Assembly (NCBI GenBank): GCA_001916035.1
Contig: MNRQ01000020.1
Location: 86,964-150,963, forward strand
DNA: 64,000 nt
Source of the DNA: Clostridium sp. 27_14
GTDB lineage: Bacteria; Bacillota; Clostridia; TANB77; CAG-508
Direction: 5' to 3'
Shown here: positions 48,993 through 57,693 of the stretch, one piece after another
How positions within the stretch are numbered: position 1 is the stretch's first letter
Layout of the letters: every line of letters begins with the position of its first letter
Program-made: the position numbers and the translations under genes
The notes under the pieces: generated by a model
The model's input: the letters and a program-made list of their open reading frames with translations, nothing else
Told to the model about the DNA's origin: nothing
Databases searched by the model: none

Positions 48993-49625
48993 TTAAAAAT
49001 AAAAGCTCTTTCTTCTATCCTCTAATTCATCAAAGTATGAATCGTAGGAATAATCTATACTAACATATGGTTTAAATAATTGTATTATAATATCATCATA
49101 ATCCGTTGTTATAAATTCATTATCAATAACTTTACCTAAAATATGAATACAATTTTCACTGGCTTCCTTAGAAATTTTAAATTTTCCAGATAAATATGTA
49201 GGTGTTATTTTTGCACCATTCTTAATTAACTGTTTTAAAACACATTGAGGAGCTAATAACTGAGATGCAAAGAAATTAGCTTCAGCTTCATTTTTATCAC
49301 ATTGAGTAGTATGGTTTAAAACTATATGTCCTAATTCATGAGATATTGTCCAAGTTTTTCTTCCTTCTGTTTCTATATCCTCATTATAAAAAATTAATAT
49401 ATTGTTGTTTTTAATATATGTATATCCATCATTAGTATTTCCATTAGAAGTTAATTGATTTATACTCAGATTTGTCTTTTGTGCATATTCTTGGAAACTG
49501 ATTATTTTAATATCATATTCTTTTAATTTTATATTTTTAGGATTTATTGGAAAAGAAAAATTTTCTTGTAACATTAAAGTTTTGTAAGCTTCTTCTTTCG
49601 CTCTTTTAAAATTTGGTTTAACCAT
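48993..49625 (-). CDS. ImmA/IrrE-family metallopeptidase
   Basis: 210 aa. Zinc protease with WTISHELGHIVLNH (HExxH variant HELGH with third ligand in NEAEANFFASQLLAP). In ICEBs1 the ImmA protein cleaves the repressor ImmR upon DNA damage and so induces the element. Its start overlaps the stop of the XRE gene by 8 bp, the usual ImmR-ImmA arrangement. Confidence 0.9.
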   Translation of the reverse strand: MVKPNFKRAKEEAYKTLMLQENFSFPINPKNIKLKEYDIKIISFQEYAQKTNLSINQLTSNGNTNDGYTYIKNNNILIFYNEDIETEGRKTWTISHELGHIVLNHTTQCDKNEAEANFFASQLLAPQCVLKQLIKNGAKITPTYLSGKFKISKEASENCIHILGKVIDNEFITTDYDDIIIQLFKPYVSIDYSYDSYFDELEDRRKSFYF

Positions 49626-49965
49626 TCTTGTTATTTCCTAAAAATATATCTATTGTGCTATCTAATATGTCCAGTAGCTTTTCTTTTTCTTTTGGATCTA
49701 CTTGTTCAGCTTTTCTAAAAATTATAGCAGTCCTAGAATTATCTTCTTCCTCTATTTTATCTTTAATTCCTAATAAATAATTAACAGTAACTCCAAAATA
49801 ATTTGATAATTTATTTAATGTTTCAGTGTTTGGAGTTGCATTTCCAGATTCCCAATATGATACTCCTGTAGCAGTAATTCCAACTATATCAGCTAGTTGT
49901 TGTTGTGTTAGATTATTTTTTTTCCTTAATTCTTTTATTATTTGAGAAAATTTATTTTCGTTCAT
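49618..49965 (-). CDS. XRE-family repressor (ImmR-like)
   Basis: 115 aa. Helix-turn-helix at about 8-62 (IKELRKKNNLTQQQLADIVG, ITATGVSYWESG) and a C-terminal helix-rich tail with KEKEKLLDILDS. GGAGGG precedes the ATG chosen; five upstream codons were discarded. It probably represses its own promoter and perhaps the divergent MBL operon through AAATAAAATGTAA sites, with ImmA as the antagonist. Confidence 0.88.
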   Translation of the reverse strand: MNENKFSQIIKELRKKNNLTQQQLADIVGITATGVSYWESGNATPNTETLNKLSNYFGVTVNYLLGIKDKIEEEDNSRTAIIFRKAEQVDPKEKEKLLDILDSTIDIFLGNNKNG

Positions 49966-49988
49966 AATATTTCCCTCCATTTAAAGTA

Positions 49989-50038
49989 ATTATATTATAA
50001 AATAAATAAAATGTAAATATTTTTTAAATAAAATGTAA
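49989..50038 (-). promoter_or_regulatory. XRE promoter and two direct operator repeats
   Basis: On the minus strand there is TTTACA, 17 bp, then TATAAT (49989-50017). AAATAAAATGTAA occurs exactly twice on the plus strand, at 50004-50016 and 50026-50038, 22 bp apart (two helical turns); the first overlaps the -35. Binding is inferred. Confidence 0.65.
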
Positions 50039-50056
50039 GTTTTTTAGCATAGTGTA

Positions 50057-50085
50057 TTGACAATTGCTAAAATAGTTAGTATAAT
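50057..50085 (+). promoter_or_regulatory. promoter of the MBL three-gene operon
   Basis: TTGACA, 17 bp, then TATAAT, 19 bp from the second operator-like repeat, followed by an 83-nt leader. Confidence 0.75.
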
Positions 50086-50168
50086 CAAAATGTAATAAAA
50101 ATATAAATCACGTTTAAGTTGTGCTTTTATATACATACATAAATATTATATCATACAAGGAGGGTTTT

Positions 50169-51062
50169 ATGAATACTTTAATGTTAAGCTCTAAGAGTTA
50201 TAAAGAAAGTAAGGAACATGATTTTGGGGATTGTTTTATATCAGATAATGGAAATGATGTTGTTGTGTTTGACTGTGGCTCAAATGAACATGCTGAAAAA
50301 GCAATAGAATATTTAGAAAACAATTATGATCCAGACAAAAAAGCAATAATTGTTTTATCACATAACGATTCAGACCATTTTAATAGTATACCAAAATTAA
50401 TTGAAGAAAATAAAGTAGAAAAAGTTTATACTATTCTATTGTTAAAATTTTATGAAGAATTATTAGAAGAAATTGATGATGATAGAAAAACTAAAGATTC
50501 TATAAAGAGACAAATATTAGAAAGATATTCAAATATTGCTTCTTTAGGAGAACAGGGAGTATTGCAAAACATCTACAATGAAGATAATTCCTTTGTACAA
50601 ATATGTAATGGAATAGAGGTCGTAGGTCCTTCTAAAGAGTATGTATTAGAAGTTGCTGGACAAGCCTTAGATTCTAGACAAGGGGATTCTATAGATAATG
50701 AAACAACCGTGAATGCTGCTAGCGTTCAAATAAGCATTGATTTAGGAACATCAAAAATCTTACTGGTTGGAGATGCTAGTACAAAAGCCATTGAAGATAA
50801 TGCTAAAAAACATCAAATAATTCAAATCCCTCATCATGGAAGACTAGATCACGCTGAAGAGTTATTTGAGATAAAAAAAGACGATAAAGATACAGTATAT
50901 CTAATATCAGATAACAAAGGTTCTAGCTCAGGAGGTTCAGAAGAATTAATAAGTAGAGGAAAAGACAAAGGACATACTATATTTAATACTAGAACCGAAG
51001 ACACTAAAACTATAAACTCTACAACTTATCAAAAATCTTATAGAGTGGGGTCGTATATATGA
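50169..51062 (+). CDS. ComEC-type MBL-fold metallo-hydrolase
   Basis: 297 aa. Metallo-beta-lactamase fold of the ComEC/Rec2 branch: DFGDCFISDNG, metal motif VLSHNDSDHFNSI (HxDxDH), ILLVGDAST (metal Asp) and IQIPHHGRLDH (PHHG). No membrane part, so it is a soluble domain, perhaps a phosphodiesterase or nuclease. ATG after AAGGAGGG. First gene of three; its stop overlaps the next start by 4 bp (ATGA). Not similar to standard housekeeping MBL proteins by context. Confidence 0.82.
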   Translation: MNTLMLSSKSYKESKEHDFGDCFISDNGNDVVVFDCGSNEHAEKAIEYLENNYDPDKKAIIVLSHNDSDHFNSIPKLIEENKVEKVYTILLLKFYEELLEEIDDDRKTKDSIKRQILERYSNIASLGEQGVLQNIYNEDNSFVQICNGIEVVGPSKEYVLEVAGQALDSRQGDSIDNETTVNAASVQISIDLGTSKILLVGDASTKAIEDNAKKHQIIQIPHHGRLDHAEELFEIKKDDKDTVYLISDNKGSSSGGSEELISRGKDKGHTIFNTRTEDTKTINSTTYQKSYRVGSYI

Positions 51063-51565
51063 TATACATTTTACAACATTCATATAAAAAAGAATATAAA
51101 AATTTCAATACAGAAATTATAGGAAGAAAAGATTATTTATATAATATTTTTAAATTATATTTTGTAATAACGAAAACTGTGTATTTAAAGGGAAACTTTA
51201 CATTACCACAATATTATATTCTTGAAAGCTTTCCCTTTAATTCTATGAATAATATCTATGTGGTTGTAGGCGATACAAATTTTGTTATAGAATATATAAA
51301 TACACACAAGGAAGAATTTAATGGAAAAACATTAGTTATAATAACTTGCGTTAAAAATAATAAAAAGAAAATTAATAGACTATTATCTACCTTAAAATGT
51401 ACATCAATATATTTGACTAGACAAAATAATGATGAGGCAGATTATTACGATGGTAGTAAATGGGGATTAAATTTTAAAATAACATTATCAGAACTAGATT
51501 TTTACAATAGTTATAAAAGTAATATTATTAAAAAATTAAACGAAAATTTTGAAAGGATAAAATAA
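51059..51565 (+). CDS. unknown soluble protein of the MBL operon
   Basis: 168 aa, no recognised family. Alternating strand and helix pattern with two hydrophobic strands in Rossmann style (MNNIYVVVGDTNFVIEYINT, KTLVIITCVKNNKK) and a conserved-looking C-terminal patch YYDGSKWGLNFKITLSELDF. Start overlaps the MBL stop (ATGA), so translation is coupled. It could be a sensor or effector partner; nothing more can be read. Confidence 0.65.
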   Translation: MIYILQHSYKKEYKNFNTEIIGRKDYLYNIFKLYFVITKTVYLKGNFTLPQYYILESFPFNSMNNIYVVVGDTNFVIEYINTHKEEFNGKTLVIITCVKNNKKKINRLLSTLKCTSIYLTRQNNDEADYYDGSKWGLNFKITLSELDFYNSYKSNIIKKLNENFERIK

Positions 51566-51567
51566 AT

Positions 51568-52071
51568 ATGGAAGATTTTTTAAATAAATTAGAAAACTAT
51601 AATATACTAAACTATATTTTACCAGCTATTATTTTTGATGTTGGTTGCAGATATTATATTAATATTGAATTAATTCCTACTGATAATATATTTATTTCAA
51701 TTTTTATATATTATTTTTTAGGGTTGGTTATTAGCAGAGTAGGCTCCTTAATTATAAAACCATTATTGTGGAAATTAAAAGTCTTAAATAAAAAGGACAG
51801 CTCAGAATGTGTAGATTTTTATAAGGCTGAAAAGAAAGATGAAAAAATAAAAATACTATTTACAGATTACAATATGTATAGAAATTTTATAGCAACTTTT
51901 TTTCTTCTATTAGTATCTAAGTTTGCATATGCAGTAAAAAATTGGTTAAATATTAATTCTACAATTATATGCACAATATTATTCATATTTCTTCTTGTAT
52001 TATTTGTAATATCATATAAAAAGCAACTGGGTTATATACATAGTAGAATAGAAAATACTAAATCTAAATAA
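51568..52071 (+). CDS. four-TM membrane protein of the MBL operon
   Basis: 167 aa. Starts with a short helix (EDFLNKLENYNILNYILPAI) that enters the membrane; helices at about 15-30, 40-60, 103-125 and 132-152; a central cytoplasmic loop with VDFYKAEKKDEKIKILFTDY and NMYRNF. I have a recollection of similar proteins with an N-terminal NYLLPG segment lying in phage-defence islands, but cannot verify it here. Follows the previous gene by 2 bp. Possible membrane effector. Confidence 0.65.
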   Translation: MEDFLNKLENYNILNYILPAIIFDVGCRYYINIELIPTDNIFISIFIYYFLGLVISRVGSLIIKPLLWKLKVLNKKDSSECVDFYKAEKKDEKIKILFTDYNMYRNFIATFFLLLVSKFAYAVKNWLNINSTIICTILFIFLLVLFVISYKKQLGYIHSRIENTKSK

Positions 52072-52082
52072 GCAAATATAAT

Positions 52083-52105
52083 AAGAGCTACAAAAAGTAG
52101 CTCTT
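52083..52105. terminator. terminator between convergent units
   Basis: AAGAGCTAC, AAAAA, GTAGCTCTT, ending the MBL operon and facing the Nudix gene. Confidence 0.75.
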
Positions 52106-52118
52106 TAATCATACATAT

Positions 52119-52886
52119 TTATTTATTCATTTCCCAACTCTTGAAACAGATACATTCTAAATCGTCATTAAATTTTATTTCATATATTCCATCAAATTCT
52201 TGATTATTTTGTTTTAATAACCATTCTGCAATTAAAGTATTATTGTCTATTGCTAATACTTTTAAATCAATATCTTGTATATTTTCATTTTTTATATGTT
52301 TCCATTCTTGATTTATTTCCTCTATAATTGTATAAGGTTTCATAAATGGAGTTTCTTGATAAAATGTTGTTTTAGTAAATAAAGAAACTGCTTTTTCAAT
52401 ATCTTTATTAAACCAATAATCTTTTAATTTCTTTAACCATTCTTCAGCAAATTCTTTATTTAATTTATTTTTATTATTTAAATAATTCTCTATAAATTTT
52501 TTACTTGGTGAATATAATTTTTCTGGTAAATTATCTAAATCAAACCATTTCCACTTATCTTCTTTAGTAGGTTCCATTATTTTTAGTTCACCACTATGTT
52601 TTTTAGCAATTACATGCATTGTTATATAATGTCTATCTGGTTGAATATCATCTGCTGCATCAAATAACTCTAGTTCATCTATGTCTAAATTAGTTTCTTC
52701 TTTTACTTCTCTTTTTGCTCCTTCAAAAAAAGTTTCATTATATTCTTGTTTTCCACCTGGCAAAGTCCAGCAATCTACTTCAAATATTCCACCAGTATCT
52801 TTTTTATCTTTAGCTCTATGTCCTAATAATATTTTATTGCCATCTAATATCATTATACCTATTCCAATTTTTATATATTTATCCAT
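52119..52886 (-). CDS. Nudix hydrolase fused to NTF2/SnoaL-like domain
   Basis: 255 aa. Nudix domain about 1-135 with the box GGKQEYNETFFEGAKREVKE then ETNL (the usual G before the last residue is N), the metal-binding REVxEE intact. Residues about 150-255 form a cone-fold NTF2-like domain (WFNKDIEKAVSLFTKTTFYQ onward). Substrate unknown. Monocistronic, GAAAGG upstream. The fusion is uncommon in my experience. Confidence 0.8.
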   Translation of the reverse strand: MDKYIKIGIGIMILDGNKILLGHRAKDKKDTGGIFEVDCWTLPGGKQEYNETFFEGAKREVKEETNLDIDELELFDAADDIQPDRHYITMHVIAKKHSGELKIMEPTKEDKWKWFDLDNLPEKLYSPSKKFIENYLNNKNKLNKEFAEEWLKKLKDYWFNKDIEKAVSLFTKTTFYQETPFMKPYTIIEEINQEWKHIKNENIQDIDLKVLAIDNNTLIAEWLLKQNNQEFDGIYEIKFNDDLECICFKSWEMNK

Positions 52887-52941
52887 TTAACAAAATCCTT
52901 TCTTTATAATTAAATAATTATATGTTTTTAATACTTTACAA

Positions 52942-53763
52942 CTAATTTTTAACCTTTATTAATCCATCAAAATATTCTAAAACATTATCAATAACATCTT
53001 TAATAGGTATTTCTAACCAATTGTTATTTGCCGTATTAATTCTTGACTGAAATCTCCTATTATTTAATATATTTGTTAATCTTCTATTTACATCTTCTAA
53101 TGTATTTTCACGCATATTTTCATCTTGAAAAATTAAAATATCTATGTATTTTATAAGCTTGTCCTTATCTAATTTTTCATTATTAATTAAATAGTAAAAA
53201 TCAAAGATGTCTTTAAATCTAGTAGAGGTAATACCAAATTTTAATAATGATTTTAATTTTTCAACAATTATTTGTTCTTTAGAATTTATAAGTAAACTAA
53301 CACTTTCATCTATTATGTTAAAATCAAAATAATACTCGTCTTGTTCCATATCAAAATATTTATGTACTCCAATATCTAGTTTTGAACTTATTGAATACTT
53401 GTTATTATCAGTTAGTTGTATATAAACTCTTTTTCCATCGTAGTCTTGATGATGTAATGGTTCAATTTTTCCAGTAACTTTTATTTTTATGCCATCATCT
53501 GTATTATTTAATTCCTTTATAAAATTAAGAATTGATTTATCTTCTAAAGAATATTTTATAAAGTCTATATCCATATCTCGAGTTGCACGACGCATATCTT
53601 TAGAAATGTTATGCATTACAACTCCACCTTTTACAGTTATATTCTTATTATATTTGCTATTTCCAATTTTAAGTAAAACAATATCTTGAGCAACTTTTGG
53701 AATTGCATCATCTTCAGAATAACCTACTGATATGTATTTATTTACTAATTCATATATATCCAT
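52942..53763 (-). CDS. abiEii: AbiEii-type nucleotidyltransferase toxin
   Basis: 273 aa. Type IV toxin of the AbiE abortive infection system. Nucleotidyltransferase fold with KGGVVMHNISKDMRRATRDM then DIDF (the RxTxDxD metal motif), IVEKLKSLLKFGI and KDIFDFYYLI. Relatives block growth by nucleotidylating tRNA or other targets. Its start overlaps the antitoxin stop by one base. Confidence 0.88.
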   Translation of the reverse strand: MDIYELVNKYISVGYSEDDAIPKVAQDIVLLKIGNSKYNKNITVKGGVVMHNISKDMRRATRDMDIDFIKYSLEDKSILNFIKELNNTDDGIKIKVTGKIEPLHHQDYDGKRVYIQLTDNNKYSISSKLDIGVHKYFDMEQDEYYFDFNIIDESVSLLINSKEQIIVEKLKSLLKFGITSTRFKDIFDFYYLINNEKLDKDKLIKYIDILIFQDENMRENTLEDVNRRLTNILNNRRFQSRINTANNNWLEIPIKDVIDNVLEYFDGLIKVKN

Positions 53764-54305
53764 TAAAACACCTCGTCTTGTATTATTTCAAAAATTTTAT
53801 CTCCATTTACAAAGTATTGTAAATATTCTTCTATCTTTTGTGTATTTAATGAATCTGCTAATTTTCTATAATTAGATATTATTTCTTTATATAAATCATA
53901 GCCAATTTGATTTTTATTTCTAGCCAAATCAATTAGCGTTCTTTCTTTATCATAAATATTTATTTTTATTCCTTCATAATCAATTTCAGTTTTTCCTAAA
54001 TTATATAACTCTTCTTTCATACGAACTTGCTTTATCTTATTAGAAGATATCATTCTGTTATTTCTATCTGTAGCTAAATATATTTTATCTGGAATTACAT
54101 CTGTAAGATTATGATAATAATAAGCAGAATAAGAAGTGAATACTCCATATGGATATTTCTTCATTATAACTGCTAAATAATGTACACTTGGCACATCAGA
54201 ATATATTCCTTTTTCAATTTTATATATTTCTTTATTTTCTAAGGCTTTTCTAATTTGATAAGTACTTTTATACTTATTTTTTATTTCACTATGATTATAT
54301 AACAT
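53763..54305 (-). CDS. abiEi: AbiEi-type antitoxin/repressor
   Basis: 180 aa. N-terminal winged helix (STYQIRKALENKEIYKIEKG) and C-terminal antitoxin domain (YDKERTLIDLARNKNQIGYD). AbiEi represses its own promoter and neutralises AbiEii. ATG after GGAGGG was chosen. First gene of the pair. Confidence 0.88.
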   Translation of the reverse strand: MLYNHSEIKNKYKSTYQIRKALENKEIYKIEKGIYSDVPSVHYLAVIMKKYPYGVFTSYSAYYYHNLTDVIPDKIYLATDRNNRMISSNKIKQVRMKEELYNLGKTEIDYEGIKINIYDKERTLIDLARNKNQIGYDLYKEIISNYRKLADSLNTQKIEEYLQYFVNGDKIFEIIQDEVF

Positions 54306-54324
54306 ACTTTTTCCCTCCAAAAAC

Positions 54325-54375
54325 ATTTTAACCTAATTAGCTCCATAAGTCAATAGGTATGGAGTGAATTAGGTT
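54325..54375 (-). promoter_or_regulatory. abiE promoter with inverted-repeat operator
   Basis: On the minus strand there is TTGACT, 17 bp, then TAAAAT (54325-54353). An 18-bp inverted repeat (AACCTAATTAGCTCCATA with two mismatches) flanks the -35, the kind of site AbiEi dimers bind. 54376-54439 is AT-rich spacer. Confidence 0.7.
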
Positions 54376-54439
54376 AATTTTTATTTTTTAATTATGACAC
54401 TGAATATATATTATAAATTCAGTGCCATAAATTCTTATT

Positions 54440-55387
54440 CTATTTTTTCTTTAATCTTTTTATCAAGCTATCTGATAGTTCTTGACTTGGAATTTTTACT
54501 GCAATTCCGTTTTCAGTATGTACTACATTTCTACTTAAATGCTTTCCTCTACTTTTATACACATTAGCTTTATTCTTACATTGTGGTGTATCATATTCAG
54601 CTTTTGGGTTATTTGCAATAAATGCATTATTGCAAAAATTACAAATTTTTAATAGTCTTACATCTTGTGCTAATTGAATTGAAAAAGCTAAATCTATTAC
54701 TTGTTTTAAATTAAACACATTCAATTCTATTTCTGCATTTGATAAACCATCTATATTGGTTGCTAAATGATGTATGTTAGAAAGAGCAGGAAACTTAACT
54801 GTGTATTTACTATCAATTAACTCATACAAAGCCTTATATAAATCTCTTGCATAGTAAATTATTAAATCAACAGATTCTCCATAATTAATTGAATAAATAA
54901 GTTTTTCATTCATATTTGTTATTATATTTTTTTCAGAATCACAAGAATGTATTTGCTTTCTGCATTCATCTATAATTTTCTTCATTTCCCTTTTATTTAT
55001 TCTTGGCATAAATGTTTCTAAATATTCTTCAACTTTCATAGTTGATATATATTCTTTAGCTTCAGAAAAGTTATAATCTCTAAAAATAACTTCATCTTCT
55101 AATATGTAATACTTATTTATAGGAAAATCAGCCATAAATCCTAATAAACCATAACTCTTTGCAAAATTTAATATTTCTAAATCATTAATATCTTCAAAAA
55201 AGTAGGCTTTTTTTCCAATATTTAATAAAGCTAATAATTTTTTATCAATATTTTCTGTTAAGCTAATAGCGTTTTGGGTAGCTTTCTTTTCTGGTAGAAT
55301 ATATTTTCTATCTCTTATTTTTTCAATTTTGTAATTGCTATAAACATAGCTAATTTGTCCATTTTCAAAATTAAAATTAACATTCAT
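54440..55387 (-). CDS. zinc-finger (CGNR-like) protein of unknown function
   Basis: 315 aa, soluble. A C-terminal zinc-finger-like patch LKICNFCNNAFIANNP then PQCKNKANVYKSRGKHL has CxxC...C followed by a CKNKA motif in place of CGNRA, similar to CGNR-type proteins. The rest (about 1-225) is helical and matches nothing I know; DUF6076 is possible but unverified. ATG after GGGAG. Divergent from the long xis leader, sharing the intergenic region. Confidence 0.6.
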   Translation of the reverse strand: MNVNFNFENGQISYVYSNYKIEKIRDRKYILPEKKATQNAISLTENIDKKLLALLNIGKKAYFFEDINDLEILNFAKSYGLLGFMADFPINKYYILEDEVIFRDYNFSEAKEYISTMKVEEYLETFMPRINKREMKKIIDECRKQIHSCDSEKNIITNMNEKLIYSINYGESVDLIIYYARDLYKALYELIDSKYTVKFPALSNIHHLATNIDGLSNAEIELNVFNLKQVIDLAFSIQLAQDVRLLKICNFCNNAFIANNPKAEYDTPQCKNKANVYKSRGKHLSRNVVHTENGIAVKIPSQELSDSLIKRLKKK

Positions 55388-55431
55388 TTTACAATCTCCC
55401 AAATTTTTTTAAAAAATTTTCTTGTAATCTA

Positions 55432-55460
55432 TTGACAAAGATAATTGATTACTATATTAT
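55432..55460 (+). promoter_or_regulatory. promoter of the xis-int unit
   Basis: TTGACA, 17 bp, then TATTAT, about 360 nt upstream of xis. TAATTGATTACTA at 55441-55453 and TAATTGATTG at 55473 are repeated near it and could be regulator sites. Confidence 0.65.
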
Positions 55461-55599
55461 ATTAATGTATAGTAATTGATTGTAAGTGGTAACAGCTTAC
55501 TTTTTTAACATCCATCAAGTAAGCGATTATCTATAATAATAGTATACAATAATTACAAAAAAGTGTCAAGAATATGTAAGAAAATTCTTGAACAGCACA

Positions 55600-55790
55600 T
55601 TGAAAATTGAATACCCTATAGCTAAATACAAAATAATGATACACTTGCATAGCCACAGCTCGAGCGTGATAAAACCGTCGCAAGCAATGGGTGCAACTCG
55701 GACAAAGTCAGAGTGGTGAAATTCCAGTGGAGTATGAAAATACCGTTTGCTATTAGCCCAGAATAGAGGGACAGGAAAAATATCATTCAA
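55600..55790 (+). ncRNA. GC-rich structured leader ahead of xis
   Basis: About 150-190 nt with roughly twice the local GC content and no gene: CACAGCTCGAGCGTG, GTCGCAAGCAATGGGTGC, the hairpin ACTCGGAC-AAA-GTCAGAGT (about 55688-55706) and GGAGTATGAAAATACC. Not a recognised riboswitch. Likely a regulatory RNA controlling excision genes. Confidence 0.55.
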
Positions 55791-55818
55791 AAAATTAACG
55801 AAAGGAGGAGTAAGTTAT

Positions 55819-56013
55819 ATGGGAGATACAGTTAAAGAACTTCCTAGATTTTTCTCAACGGAAGATGTTAGAAAAATTTTAAAAATAGGAAATAAAGCTT
55901 GTTTAGAATTATTTCATAGAGAAGATTTTCACTGCGAGAGAGTTGGAAAAAGTTATAGAATTGCAGAAGAAAATTTCAATGAATATTTTAAAACAAGACG
56001 AGTTTACAAATAA
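55819..56013 (+). CDS. xis: excisionase (Xis) of the tRNA-Pro element
   Basis: 64 aa. MerR-like winged helix: FFSTEDVRKILKIGNKACLE, LFHREDFHCERVGKSYRIAE. Directs excision with the downstream integrase. AAAGGAGGAG before the ATG. Confidence 0.85.
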   Translation: MGDTVKELPRFFSTEDVRKILKIGNKACLELFHREDFHCERVGKSYRIAEENFNEYFKTRRVYK

Positions 56014-56083
56014 AAAAAGAAGATTTAAATATGCGACATTTAAACCTTCAAATACAATATTATGTATTTAAAAAACTGAAAGA

Positions 56084-56152
56084 AAAACTATTGCTATAGA
56101 ATTCCTTAACTGATATAATTATACCATAAAATCCAATTATAGCAATAGTTTT
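56084..56152 (+). repeat. 15-bp inverted repeat between xis and int
   Basis: AAAACTATTGCTATA and TATAGCAATAGTTTT, about 39 nt apart. The left arm and its flank (CTGAAAGAAAAACTATTGCTAT) resemble the repA ribosome binding region at 42815 (CTGAAAGGAGAACTATTGC). Confidence 0.6.
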
Positions 56153-56186
56153 CCTTAAAAATATTACTAAAAGGAGAGAACAAATT

Positions 56187-57543
56187 ATGAAATTAAAAGG
56201 AATAACTGTTGGCACATATATTTCAAAAAGACCAAAAGGAAAATTTGATGAATCAATATGTGCAACAACAAAATAAGAACATTGACAAAGAAAAACAATA
56301 TGAATTATGCAAAGGATGCGATAAGTTTTATGTATCAAAAACTTGTAAAGCCGTATTAACAACTGGACGAGATCAAACAACGGGTCAGACTCAAAGGAAA
56401 TCATTTGTTGCTGATACCGAACAAGAAGCATTAGATAAAGCTTTAGACTATCGAATAAATCTAAATAAAAACGGTGGTCCAAGAATTATAACAAAAACAA
56501 ATAAAACTTTAATAGATTTAGTAAGACCAATGATAGAAGAACAATTTAAACTAAATCGAATTAAAGAATCGACTTATAAAAGAAAATTAGACACATTAAA
56601 ACAAATTGGAAACGCATCATTTGCAAGAAAGCCAATTGCAAAAGTGACAAGAGATGAAGTAGTTAATTATCTTGCTAAACTAAAGACCTATTCAAAAACA
56701 ACAATAAAGCAAAATTATGAACTACTATGTATGGGATTTGGAGAAGCTTATCATCAGCAAATAATAAATGATAACTTTTTAGACGGTTATAAAAGAATTG
56801 AAAAGCCTAAAAGCGAATACAACGGACATCACAGAATAGCACTTACAATAGATGAGCAAAGAAAGCTAATTCAATTTTTAAATGATGTAGATTATTCAAA
56901 TTTCAAACACAAATATCTATTTTTGTTATTGCTTAGTACAGGAATGAGAATAGGCGAAGCTTTAGTGTTAGATTATACTAAAGACATTGATTTAGAAAAA
57001 GGAATTGTAATAATAAGAAGGACACAAACTAAAGATACAAAAGGGAAATCAAGAATAGGAGAAACAACAAAAACTTTTTCTGGTCAAAGAACTATTGATT
57101 TAAATGATATTAGTAGAAAAGCACTTGAAGATGCCATAATTCATATCATTCCAAATAAGTTCCATTTATTATTCTATAATCCTACAAATAAACAATATGG
57201 ATTATATGAAGAAGCTAGTATAAATTCTGCATTAAAACGAGCAGGTTTAAAATTAGGAATTGGACTTTATGAAGAAATCAATTCAAAAGGTAAAAAAGTA
57301 ACAAGAACAGATATACACACTCATATGCTTAGAGGAACTTTCGCAACAAGATGTGCAGAAGCTAAAATTGCTCCAGTTGTATTAAAAGAAATATTAGGTC
57401 ATTCTGATATATCTATTACAATGAAATACTACATTGATATAGATACCGATTTTATTAAGGCTGAGAATAAAAGTGTAGTTAATTATTTAATAAATAAAAA
57501 TATTTTTGGAGTAATACAAGATAAAGACAACCTGGCTAGCTAA
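56187..57543 (+). pseudogene. int: tyrosine integrase of the tRNA-Pro element, one-base insertion
   Basis: About 451 aa when repaired. Start MKLKGITVGTYISKRPKGKF after AAGGAG; the first 29 codons end in an in-frame TAA. Removing one T near 56274 joins CATTKK to NIDKEKQYELCKGCDKF. The rest is intact: core-binding domain (about 110-200) and catalytic residues in STGMRIGEALVL, the HMLRGTFATR motif, LGHSDISITMKYY. If the shift is real, the element cannot excise by itself. Confidence 0.82.
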
Positions 57544-57693
57544 AATTATACAAAACTAATTAAAAAACATTGGAACTATGCGGAATTTTAAAGCATTTAG
57601 AACTTTAAATGTTCCGCAAAAGTGTTCTGTAAAATATTATACAAACGCTGAAATGCTTAAAATATCAAAGAAAATAGTACAAAGTGTCGAGTA

